From assembly GCF_022539315.1 (NCBI RefSeq), contig NC_066329.1, forward strand, positions 8,903,072 through 8,967,071: a stretch of DNA of 64,000 nt, written 5' to 3'. How positions within the stretch are numbered: position 1 is the stretch's first letter; each line of letters begins with the position of its first letter. The position numbers and the translations under genes were made by a program. The notes beneath the pieces were generated by a model, which worked only from the letters and a program-made list of their open reading frames with translations, had not been told where the DNA came from and ran no database searches. Source of the DNA: Serinus canaria. Its lineage: Eukaryota; Chordata; Aves; Passeriformes; Fringillidae. Positions 9,563-21,500 of this stretch are shown here, piece after piece.

Positions 9563-12500
9563 GTGAGTGGGGGTGGCGGGGCCGCGCCGGGGCCGGGGCG
9601 GGGGGAGCGGGCACCGGGGCCGCCGGGACCGCCGCCGCGCCCGCCGCCGCCCCGCCCGGGCCGCGACCCGGCCTGTCCTTCCCAGCTGCGCCCGTCGCCG
9701 CCGCGGCCCGCCCGCGCCGCTCCTGCCGTGTGGCCCCGGGGTCGCCGCTTCCTCCGGGGCGCGGAGCCGCTCCGTGCGGCGGTGCCGCCGTGACGGGAAA
9801 GGGCGTTGGGCACGGTTCGAGCGGTGCCGGGCGGGCCCTGCCCGCAGACAGAGCCGCGGCCGCGCACCGGCTGCTCCGCGAGCTTGGGGCCGGGCCGGGC
9901 CGGGGCAGCCGCGGGGGCTCTGTCCCCGTTCCCCTCGGAAAGCGGCGCGGATGGCAGCGGGCACAGCCCCGGAGCGGGACCGCAGCCCTGCCCCGCTCCC
10001 GGCTCCCTGCTCGGTGATGCCGGGAGCTCCGCGGCAACGGGTATAGATAGATCCGTGCCGTGGCGGCTGCCAGCAAAGCACAGGCTGGTTTGTTCCTCTG
10101 TCCCGGCTTTTGGCTGCTAATTATTTCAAAGCCCGGTGGCTGTACCCGCGGTGGTAGTAGAGCTAATGTGTAGGTTGAAAAGTTTATAAGCAGATTTAGT
10201 ATAACACGAAGTTATTGTGACAGAGCTGGAAGTAGATCCCAGATTTCCTGGCTCTTTTCTGCGGCTTATAACATGTTCCATCCCTTGTGTTTTCCTTTTG
10301 TATCTGGCATTGAAGTTTACTTGGGTTTGTTGGGTTATATCCAAAGCCTTCCTGTCACAGAGATTTCTGAAGAGAAAACTTGAATTGGCTCCCTTTGACA
10401 CTCCTTTCTTCAGCATCTGTGTTATATCTGTTATCTGCAGGTGAAGTCTAGTGATTCATTTTACTGAGTTTTCTCTTTTCTTCTTCCAGCCGAGTGGTTT
10501 TACCTTGCTCCGTGCAAGAGGTATGTCCTGATCATCCTCCCTGCTTTATTCAGACTGAGGGCTGGGAGGGGATTTTGTGACCACCCTGAGTCCAAACATT
10601 CCCTGTGCTGAGGCTACACTGGCACAGATGAGTGACACAGGTGTGAGCCCTGCTCTGAGCAAGGGATTTCCAAGGAAGCAAAGGCAGCACTGAGCCTTGA
10701 GGTGTTCTGAGCCTTGCACTGCCAGCAGTACAGTTGTGCCCTGTGGCAACACTTTGCTGCTGATCCAGCACTGAGGGACTCCAAGCCTTTTCCTGAAGCC
10801 ACAGGTGAAGGAATTGTCTTCCCAGATCTAAAGCCAGCCATTCAAATGGCACTGAAATGCAGTTAAATGAGAGTCATGATAGGATCTGTGTCATGACAGG
10901 GGTTGAATGTGCTTCTGAGGGAAACATCACACTTGTTCTGTAGTGTGCATTTCCTGGGTCCTGTAAGGGCAGCATTTAGTTGGGAGAAAGTGTGAATTGG
11001 GAAGGCTCAGAGCTGGAAATCAGTCACTACAAAATCTGCAAACTCAAAATTGGTACTTCTTGGTGCACTGAAGGACAACAAATACACTCAGCTCTTGGGA
11101 TAGGAAAAATGAAATTATGGTGTGCACTAAAGTGTTGGGTTGCTGTGGAACAGCTGGGATGTTGACCTGGTGTTTGTGAGCTGCAAATATGTGTTACCAA
11201 AAAGTCAGAATTCACTAGATATGTTTTCTATGGTGTATTTTACTTTGCTGGTAGCCTTTTTTGTACTGCTGAATTGTAGGAGAAAACAGCTAATTGTTTT
11301 TAACATGTTAAAAGGTTTTGGCCAACTTTGGCGCTAACATTTGACTTTTCTTCCCTTTGCAGTATCAAGTTGGGCAACTTTATTCTGTGGCAGAAGCTAG
11401 CAAAAACGAAACAGGAGGTGGGGAAGGAATTCAGGTCTTAAAAAACGAGCCTTATGAACAGGATGGCGAGAAGGGACAATATACTCACAAAATCTATCAC
11501 TTAAAGAGGTGAGAAAAGCCTTGATGCATGTTGTAGTCCCTTGGTATTGAGCAAGAAATGTTGAAAGGTGAGGTTTAATTTGCTGAATTGTGCATGAGTG
11601 CTCTGGTGAGTGGGGAAATGTGAAATACAGTGGATTTTAAATATGGGGGATACTTCTCTAGGACAGCTGAAGGAATTGTGTTTGCTTACTCTGGACAGGA
11701 GTCAGGGATGAGTGGGACATAAAGTTCCTGCTGCAGGTCAGGAGCTGCTTGCCAGGGAGCTGGAGGTGAGGGCTCTGTGCAGTGCTCTTCCTTTCCAGGT
11801 GTCTTTGCTGCTCTTCAAGAGAAAGGATAGCACAGCATTCCTCATGATCACACAGCTCACTCTCAATTACCTTTCCCATTTTCTCTCAACCATGTCATGA
11901 TCAGAAAGTTTTTTGAAGTTCCTGTGTATTTCACTGCAGGTGACAATGTTCATCATAACCCCTCAGGTCCTTGGGTAGAATGTGCCTTTCTTATTGGAGT
12001 GGGAGGAACCAATGAGGAATTTCAGCTGGCAGGATATTGAATACATTGTCCATGTTTGTTTTCCCAGTAAAGTCCCTGGGTTTGTAAGGATGATTGCTCC
12101 AGAAGGCTCCCTGGTGTTCCATGAGAAGGCTTGGAATGCATATCCCTACTGTAGAACAAGTGAGTCTTCCCCATGTGTGTTTTTTGTTTGTGTTTTTATG
12201 TGTGAAACCCTTCAGAAAAAAATGTATCTAATAATGCTCTGTGTTTTCTTTTCCTTTTCATTGCACCTGTTTTCCAACGACACCAGTTGTGACAGTGAGT
12301 ATTTGAAATCCTACCAATCATTTATTGAGGTTTTTTGAGATTTATTTTATCTGTTACTACCCATTACAATTGTCTGGCTCCAGCCTGTCACATGTGCCTT
12401 ACCAGGACTCCTGATGTAGAGTATAACAAAGTAACTCTCTTTATTTGTCTGCACGTGGCTGTAATTAGAACTGTAATTTGTCAGAGAAATTGTTTCATTT

Positions 12501-15500
12501 TCTATGTCTTCTTTTATGCCTTTAATTACGATTACAGATGCATAATGTCTGTCCTGAAAAGACATAATGCTAAGAAAAGTGGGAGGGGAAAAGTGATATG
12601 TCAGAGGCTTCTACACTCCTGAATGCAGGAAGAGCAGGGAAATGAAATCAGTCCCTGCCTGTCTGAAATGCCATTGCTGTAAAATGAATTCCTGCCCCAG
12701 TTAAAATGGGGTAACTGGGAGCCTAAGTGGATCAGCACAGCTCAGGATTTGGGTTTGTTTTTTTAAGATGTATGGGAGACACATCATTAAGATTTTTTTA
12801 CATGTTTTGGTGACCTGTTTAATGACAACGTATTAGTTAAATGTTAAACTGCTTTATCTCCTCCCTTGCAAACGTGGTTTAGATTGTTACCATGTGGATG
12901 TGACACAAGAGAGTTTGAGCTCTTGAGCTTGACTCACTGTGGTACCTGTTCACTCAGGTGTGTGCCCTCTGACTTTTGGAATCAGCAGGGCTCTGTCATT
13001 GTCTTTAGATGTACAGTTTGGTGGGAGTTGGACCATTATGATCCAGCTTTATGATTGTAATTGTGCTGTACAGTAACATCTAACTGCAAGATTGATAATT
13101 TGAAAATTACTTGACCATTGAGGTAAAGAACTTCAGGGTTGAGGATAGCAAATGGCAGGATTATTTCTACTGGTGTGCACAGGTAGAGCTGACTGATTTT
13201 AATTTAGTACTCACTGCTCTAGTTTAAGGTTATCATATACCTATTTCTGTGTGTAGCTAAGGGGCTGTTTCTCTGGTAATTTCAATATATTGTGTTGCTA
13301 GTCAGGGATTAGTAGTGGCATGTATGTAGATACCATTTATCTAAACTTAGAGCAGAGAGGTGTAATCAGACTTGTGCTTTTTGCTTTTAATTCTCACAGA
13401 ATGAATACATGAAAGATGACTTCTTCATAAAAATTGAGACCTGGCATAAACCAGATTTGGGAACAACAGAGAACGTGAGTTGGGGTTTGGATACCAAGCC
13501 TTAGTGCAATTGTACAATTAGTACACATAAAGTATTTTATACCTGGTGATGGTGGATAATTACTGCATAAAGTCAATGCCTGACCAGGGAGAAAAGCAAG
13601 AAAAGCATTTTTCAGGTCCTTGCAGGTGGTCAAACTGTCTCATCTAAGGAGATCAGGAGAAGGGGTTTGGTTTTTATGTTTCGAGGTCAATACACATGCT
13701 TGATTCTCTTGCAAATACTTAAATAGCTTTTCATCAGGTCCTTTTGTTAATTTCTTGTTCTTTTACTGTAGACATGCTACTGAGAGTTAGGCTGGTGAGT
13801 TTATTTGCAAACAGGTTTCATAAGAGCACTGGAATTGGTGTGTGAGCACTGTAGTTAAATATTGAAGGTGCCTCTGTGAATTGTCCCAGCTGGTGATGTT
13901 CTTTTTTTCTCCTCAGACAATCAGTTTGGTTCATGTGTCACTTAAGGAAAATTTTGATCTGTAGTGACAAACATTTATAAACCATCCAGAGTAATTGTCA
14001 GTCTGTTTCCAGTGCTTGGGTGAGCTCTAACTCTGGATGTGCTACACAGGAGGGGGATTGTTCTTGGACAGCTCACCTGGCTGTAACTGAGTTTAGGTGT
14101 GCTGGACAGACCACAGGTGTGGAGCTGATTCCATCCTCTGACCTTTACACACCCTCAGACTACACCTGGTCCACCTTCAAGGCAGTCCTGTGATTCTGGG
14201 AACCTGTGAGATCAGGTTATTGAAATCTGCATATTTGCACTTGGAATTTTTACACCTTCTTTCTAGCTCAAGAAGTTCATGCAGATTATGGAATGGGTGA
14301 TGGTACTAATTAGAGCTTGATTTCATTAGTGCTAACAAATGTGACAGATGAATAGAGCTTAATCTTAAATGCAGGTTTCCTGAATGCACAAGAAGTGAAG
14401 GCTTTGTGCTGTTTAAAATTGATTAGTGAGTGAATTAAACTGTAATTGTGGAGATCATTCCCTTTCAGAAAGGCAGAGGAAGAAGGGGTAGGTTTGGAGA
14501 ATGCTGCCTTTACAACATCCTGAAAAACTCCCTGGCACACACATGTGCTGCACAAAGTGATCTCTGTGTGATTCCCAGCTTGGGAATAATTCCTTCTTTT
14601 TTTTTTTTTTTTTTTGCAGGTTCACAATTTAGATCCAAACACATGGAAGAGTGTTGAGGTTGTCCATATTGACATTGCAGATAGAACTCAAGTAGAACCA
14701 GGAGTAAGTAAATGTTCTGCTGCTGGGATTGGGATGTAGCATGCAGCTGATTCCACTTGTGCTTTGTGTTTTTAGTGAATAAGCTGAAATGATGTGGATT
14801 TCGCCCAACAAAACATGAGAAGTGTCTTTTACAGAGCCATTCATTTATGTGCCTGCCTGCCTTCCTTCTTTGATTTTACTGCTGATTCTTTCTGCACATC
14901 TGGATCTGCCAGGGCTGTTGCCTGGTTTGTTAAATTGTAACAGCTGGACTGTTGGATGTGTAATATTTTTTGGACAGTAGGGAAGTGGGAGACACTAATA
15001 TGGAGACTGTGTTTGCACAACAAATGTGATTGTCTTGTTTTTGTGCAAGGAGAGGCTCTTTATGCTGTTTAACTGTTATTTTCTGAAAGTAGATACTTGG
15101 ATATCCTACATTCTGGGGAGAGGACTTCTTTGCAGGAAGTCCTTGGAGCGATTTGCGGTACATAATTCTTCTTTCTTTTGTATATTTGACCTACAGAGTA
15201 TCAAAAGTGAGTGCAGCGTGGTCTCATCCAGAGTCTTAAGTCTCTTCTGATGTACATTTCAACATTGTTACATTTCTACATTTCTGTTTCCTTTTTATAA
15301 ACTTCTAACACCATCTCCATATTTAGCAAATATTTCAGAGGATATTTGCAGATTCAAGCTCACAGTATAGCCCATTTTTGTGTAGGAATACTTGGGGTTC
15401 ATTTTCACCAGGTGATTGAATTTTTTATTTCCGTTTAATCTCCCAGAAACTCTGTTTTGCTAAGTCCTGACTTCATTAACCAAAGCCTGGCTTTGTGATT

Positions 15501-18500
15501 AAACTCTTAGCAGACACTGGTAACTCTTGAGTTACCTGCAGACTGACACCCTTCCTGTTTACGTTTTCCCCTTCTGGGATGAGACATCAGGAATCCTTTG
15601 GGACCCACATTTGAAGTCTTTTCTGTTATAAAAGTCTGAAGTTTCTGGCCTTTGTCTTCTCTCTTTACTTCTTAGGACTTCAGGAGAGACACTTTGTATT
15701 TATGCTGATATCTTTATCAAGTTTAGGTAATAGAACTTGAATTTTATTTTTTTTTTCTTGGAAGTTCAGCTACCTCATAACAAAATTGCCAAGACTGACA
15801 TGCTGACTCTGCTCTTTTAAGTATATATAGAAATAATTTGGGTGACAGCTGTGACTTTCTTTAGATACACATTTAACCCTGCCTTCTCTTAATCATCTCC
15901 AGCATGCAGTCTGTGTCACTTTATGTTGTTTGTATATAAAAGTGACTTGCCAGGAGAGAAAGGCTTTTTAAAGTGTAAGCAAAAATGAGCACTTGATGAA
16001 CATCAGAGGAGGATGTGGTTTTGGAAATCATTTGAAGAAAAGTAGAGTGTAGTGAAAACAAATTGAAATCAGGTTTATAGCTATTTTTGTACGATGAAGA
16101 CATTAAATGTCTTGTTTAGGTCATAGTGGATCTTTATGACTGGAAAGAAAGTTCTAAAATTACAGTTTTGTACAATGGATTTGGATTTCGGAGTTTGGAT
16201 TTCTGTGTGCTGTCCATTTTTCTACAGTTTGAGGAAACATATTGAAATATAGGAATTGATCTTTTGTAGTCTGTAAGGAAGTGTTAAAAGATTCTCAAGT
16301 TGCAGAGCTTGATAGGTGGATCTCTCCCATTTCAGATTTAATTTATCACAATAGGCAGCTAAACAGCTCCACGTTATTAGTGCTGAACCTTGGAATCATC
16401 ATGCAGTGACACATGCCATGGGACAGCCTATCTGTGTACAAATATGATGTGCTTTTAGTTTTATGCCCCTCTTTTCATCCTTTTTATAAATATTCATCTC
16501 TTCCAGCCTTGCTCCTAGTGACCTTTACCTTCTGGCTCTGGGCATGGCACCACGATGTGTGTCTGTGATAACCAGGCTGGTTCCATTTCCCATTTGAACC
16601 TTGGCATTCTTTCAAAGGTGATCTCAGGCAATGGTTCCCCTGATAGCTGTGCTGTAGCTGCAGGACTCTTCAGGAGATGGGAGTGATTGCAAGGCATTTT
16701 TTATTAAAAGCCTTTTAGCTAAACCTACCTAAAACACACGAGGGCCTGTCAGGGCAGTGTACAGTGGTGCTGGTGACTGTTTCAGTTATGAGATACTGGA
16801 ATCATGCACTGAGCTGGGAGTATGGCATACTTGGATAAACCTGGTTTTGGTCTTCTGGTGTGCTGTGAATGAGCACTCAGAGTGTGGATGACATTGGAGG
16901 GAAGTTCTGGTAGGTGGTACCTTCCTCAGGATCTGTGTGTGAGTTTTTTGCTTCCTACCACTAGGAGTATGTGCATTCTCTTGCCTAAAACACTAATACA
17001 ATACTGAGCTGGAAAGCCAGAATTTGTGTCCACCTACCTAGTTAGTGTGATGCCACTCCATGTTCAGTTCCTTTTTCATGGTTTCAGGCATCAAACTTGT
17101 GTAATTTTCATGTTAGGTTCTAAAAGTTTTCTTAAAATCATTCTGTCCTGTTTGAATTTTTATACCATTTGGCAGTGAACCATGAGTTCTCAGGAGCACT
17201 GTTACCACTCTGAGCAGCTCTAAAGACTGAGAATGAGAATTGTAAAGAAGGGCCCAGATTCTGGGTTTGTTGTGATAGTACTTTGTTGTATGTGGTTCAC
17301 AGTCTCTCTAAATCATTCTTTATAATAGGGGGTTGCATTCCTGCCTATTATACTGAGAATTTGAGCAGGAACTGCCTGTGAAATGGTATTTGTGTATTTC
17401 TTTGAAATAGTTTTGCTCCTCTGTCCTGTTATGCTGCTGCAAGCTGATGTTTGCCTGTCTAACTTTCCAGAGGGTTTCAGGGGTTTGAGCTGTAATATTT
17501 GCTCCAGCAGCTGCCTGTTTTTCTTCCTAAGAAGGACTTGTTGTTGTCAGGAGTTAAGCTCTTGCTGCACAGATATTTTCCTTAAACTCTGCAAAGAACT
17601 GTTGTTTATTTGTACTTTGGCTCTAGTCCAGTCTTCTTCCCTGCATGCTTGTAGGATTTGTGTGTAGAGAAGAGTTCCTACCAAGCTCTCCTGTCCATCT
17701 AGGCTTTAGCCTATAAAAGGTTTTTCCTGTCCTTAATAGAATTTGGGTTAACTGAGTTCTGAAAGGTCTTGGTTCAAAGCTTCTGTCTCTAGCATAGAAA
17801 ACTCTACCTATTTCCTTGGAATTTTTCACTCCTACATTTTACTCATAGATAACATTTTCTTCCCCAGTGTTTCCAGCTGTGGTTATTTTGATGTGGGTAC
17901 TAAGTGAGCACAGTTGCTTTTTACCAGTGTCCCTGTGCAGTGGGAGGTAGGAACAGCAGGTAACAGCATCATGTGGACTTGAGTGTCCCTGGGGTACCCA
18001 GAGAAATCATTCCACTCCATAAACCAGGCAGATCAAGGCTGCACATGTAGCTCAGTTTAAATGCCTCATGCTTCACACCACTCCTGTGAGCTCTGCTTTG
18101 GCAGGATGCTCACACAGTGAAAATAAATTCAGGCTTGTCTCAATGCAGTACCTGGTTTTATTTATAAAACTGGCAGTAAGAGGTGGAATTCTTGTGTTTC
18201 TGTTTGGCATGTTGCTGCCCCAAACCAGCAGCAGTTCTGCCAACAATTAGTTACATAGAACAAAATTGTTTATCCATTGCTATATCTTGATTCACTTCAA
18301 TGTCTTCTATCCAGTGGTTGTGTGTAATTTTTAAAAGGCAGTCATGGGCAGGATTCCCTCTGTTCCACCTCCTTCCCTCCTGTTCTGCCTCCCCAGCAGA
18401 GGCCATGTGTTGCAGCCTGAATAGCTTTAGCATGCTGGTTCTGAATTATTGCCTTCTTCTCCTCTCAGGGGTCACAGACCCAGTGGGGACAGTGCAGGTG

Positions 18501-21500
18501 TCACAGTGTGCACAGCACAGGGCAGCCCTGGAGAGCTGTTGTGATGGAGCCAGCCTGGCAGCTGTGCTGCACCCATCCTGCTCCAGCAGAAGCTGAACAC
18601 AGTGGGATATTGAATCTGGTGGTGTTTTCTGACTCTCAGAGTGTTTTATGTTACAGGACTACAAAGCTGATGAAGATCCTGCATTATTCCAGTCGGTTAA
18701 GACAAAGAGAGGACCTCTGGGGCCAAACTGGAAGGTACTGGGAACTGTTGTTACAGCCTTAGGAATTCTTTATCAGCAGAAGAACAAAGTTCATGGTTCC
18801 TTCAGAACTTGGCTCAGCTCCAGATGAGGAACAAATTTTCTGTGGCCCAGCACATCCCTCATGTGATACCCCAACAGCAGCACAGAACTTGCCAGTACCC
18901 CCTGCCAGGCATCAGAATCTGTCCCAGGAGGGAATGGGCTGTGGTGCCACACCAGAGATCCCCACAGGAATTGAGGAGCCCGCTGCTGTGCCCTGCAGTG
19001 AATCACAGGGAGGCTGTCAGAAACAGCCCCAAGTTACTGATTAGAATATTGTTCTTCTGTAATAATGCTTAGAAATCATATTTTGTTATCATAACAATTA
19101 ATTTACTATAAATTATTATATTATCTTTCTAATGTACTAATTATAATTTCTAATAATTAAACTTTTAAAGTATTAAACTTCTTTTCTACTATCCCCTAAC
19201 AGAAGGAGTTAGCAACTGATGAGGAGTGTCCCAAAATGTGTGCTTACAAATTGGTGACCATCAAATTTAAGTGGTGGGGACTGCAGAACAAAGTGGAAAA
19301 TTTTATACAAAAGGTGAGTGCTTCTGCCTTTTGGGGCTGTGTTGATGTGGGGGTTTGAGCAGGAACAGTGGTGCAGTTTCCTATTGCTCACAGCCAGGGA
19401 ATTCCTGTCCTTTTTACCCAGGCAGTTCAAACCATTTGTGTCTTGGTTTGCTGCAAGTGGGGCTTCACAATTCTCTAGGGAAAAAAAGCAAAGTCTTCAG
19501 GAAGTGGCTGTTCTGGTTTGGCTGCTGCCACCTTGGAGCTGGAACAGATTTTAACAACATTCTTCATAATTCTCAAGTAATGTGAATGGCTGAACTTTCT
19601 TGAAACTATTTTTTGTTAGTGAATTTTGTTCATTCTTTCCATGTTAAAAGCATTTGAGAAATGAGGTGAATTTAAATTGGATCTAGGGGTGTGAGGTGCC
19701 TGAATCTGTAGCAGTGTGAAGCAGCACTCACTTGAAGATTTTAACTCTTCAAACTGAGCAGCTGCTATCACTTCATCAGCCTTTAGCCAGTCCTACCTGT
19801 GATCTAATGCTTGTTTATCATCTTAAAGCAAGAAAAAAGGATATTTACCAACTTCCACCGCCAGCTGTTCTGTTGGATTGACAAGTGGATTGAGCTGACT
19901 ATGGAGGACATCAGGAGGATGGAGGATGAAACCCAGAAGGAGCTGGAAGCGGTAAGAAAGCTTTTTTTTTTAAGGCTGTGTGTGCTTCTACCTGCAGATT
20001 TATCTGTGCAGAAACTGAGGCAAGTTGTGTGTGTGTGTGTTTGGGCAATTGCTGTTGAGCACTGTGGCCCCTTGGGTGCAGCCCCTTGGGCTCCTGCATT
20101 CTGTGCTGATTTAAGGTAAGTACCTGTGATGTCATTAAATGCAGGATGTCTGCCCTGACTTACCTCTGTGTTTATGGCACCACACCCCCTACAAAAGTCC
20201 CACTCAGGGCCCTTTTGCCACTTGTTGGTTGGAACTCAAATCTGTCACTGTCCATTCCATCTCATGTCTTGTTTTGTCTCATTTCTGGTCATCACTAGAT
20301 CTGATTACTTTTCTCTTCAAGCATGTTTTCAAGCAAGTTTGTGTCACCTGTCAGCTGTTCCACTTCTGATTAGCACACCACACCAAAGCACTACTTCCAA
20401 AAAGAAAGTCAGTAAAATCAGCTGAGATCAGGTCAGTTTTCCTGCTTTAGTGGCTGTGAGGACCAAATCCATGTGGGCTGTTGTGTTGTGGGCTGATGTC
20501 TGGGAGAAAGCTCAGACTTAGACCACTGTCCCTGCTCTCTCCAATCAGAGGTAGAGCAGCACCACAGGCTGGGAAGGAAGCCTTCTTCTCTAGAGTCTTT
20601 CCAGAACATGATCTTTTCCATGAACCTTCCCATGTTCAATCCTACTGGCATTTTTGCCTTTCTTGGATTTGCAGTTGTATTTCCTTCCCATTTTGACAAT
20701 TGCTTCATGCCTCAAACCCAATCTGGTTACCCAGACAGTTCCATTGTCTTGGTTCTTCCAAGACACAATGTGTCTTCAGCCACAACTTGCTGTTTGCCTG
20801 GTTTGAGCCATGCCAGACACCTCTGAGCTGGTTGCCCAAGGCTCCAAACCAGCTGTGGACAGTGGCCCTGTGACACATTCTGTGCTCTGTGCCTGGTGAG
20901 TCTTTGCTCTTGTTACCAAACCAGCTGCATCTCCTCCCTCCCCACTTGTGCTCTCCAGGGGCTTTCCAAGCAGTGTGGAACAGCCTGTGTTGTGTAGGGA
21001 TGTTTCCTGCATTTAGAAAAGTGTTTCTTCACAGTCCTGTGCTGAGCTGTAGCACCAAATGCTCTTTGCCCATAAGCTGGAGGGTTTGGGTCAGCAGTCC
21101 CAGAATGTGCTGTGGATGAGGTTGGTGTTCACTCACTCTTGTAGATCTTGTGCTCTCTCATGGGCATTTGGGTATTTTTGGCAGTTGTTTTCTCAAATCA
21201 AGGGGGTTTCTCCTTGAATTCTAATTTATGCCTAATCCTGTTCTTAGAGTCATCTGTTCCCAGGTGTCTGTGGAGGAGGAAGCATAACAGCTGTCCTCTC
21301 TAAACTGATTTTTGCCAGAAGGGTTCCCTTTTGCACATCATAGTTCTTAATTTGGACTGAAACAGACGTTATCCAGTTTCCCTGAGTGAGGTAGTGGGAG
21401 TGAGGAGTACACACTAGAGGTGTGCTAGAGAGAGGTAGCAGAATCTGACATACCTGTGTGCATGGTGAAATTGTTCCTTTGTGTCTCTGTGGATGTTTTG

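Larger units (their letters stand above)
9000..10060 (+). promoter_or_regulatory. PITPNB: CpG island covering PITPNB promoter, exon 1 and start of intron 1
   Basis: About 1 kb of very GC- and CpG-rich DNA surrounds the first coding exon at 9543. There is no TATA box near the start codon; this is typical of a housekeeping gene with dispersed initiation. Long open frames on both strands within it are a by-product of GC richness. Confidence 0.85.

Noticed and set aside
8922..10076. 384-codon minus-strand open frame over the PITPNB CpG island
   Set aside because: It is a composition effect in a CpG island. The opposite strand carries the verified PITPNB exon 1 and promoter motifs.
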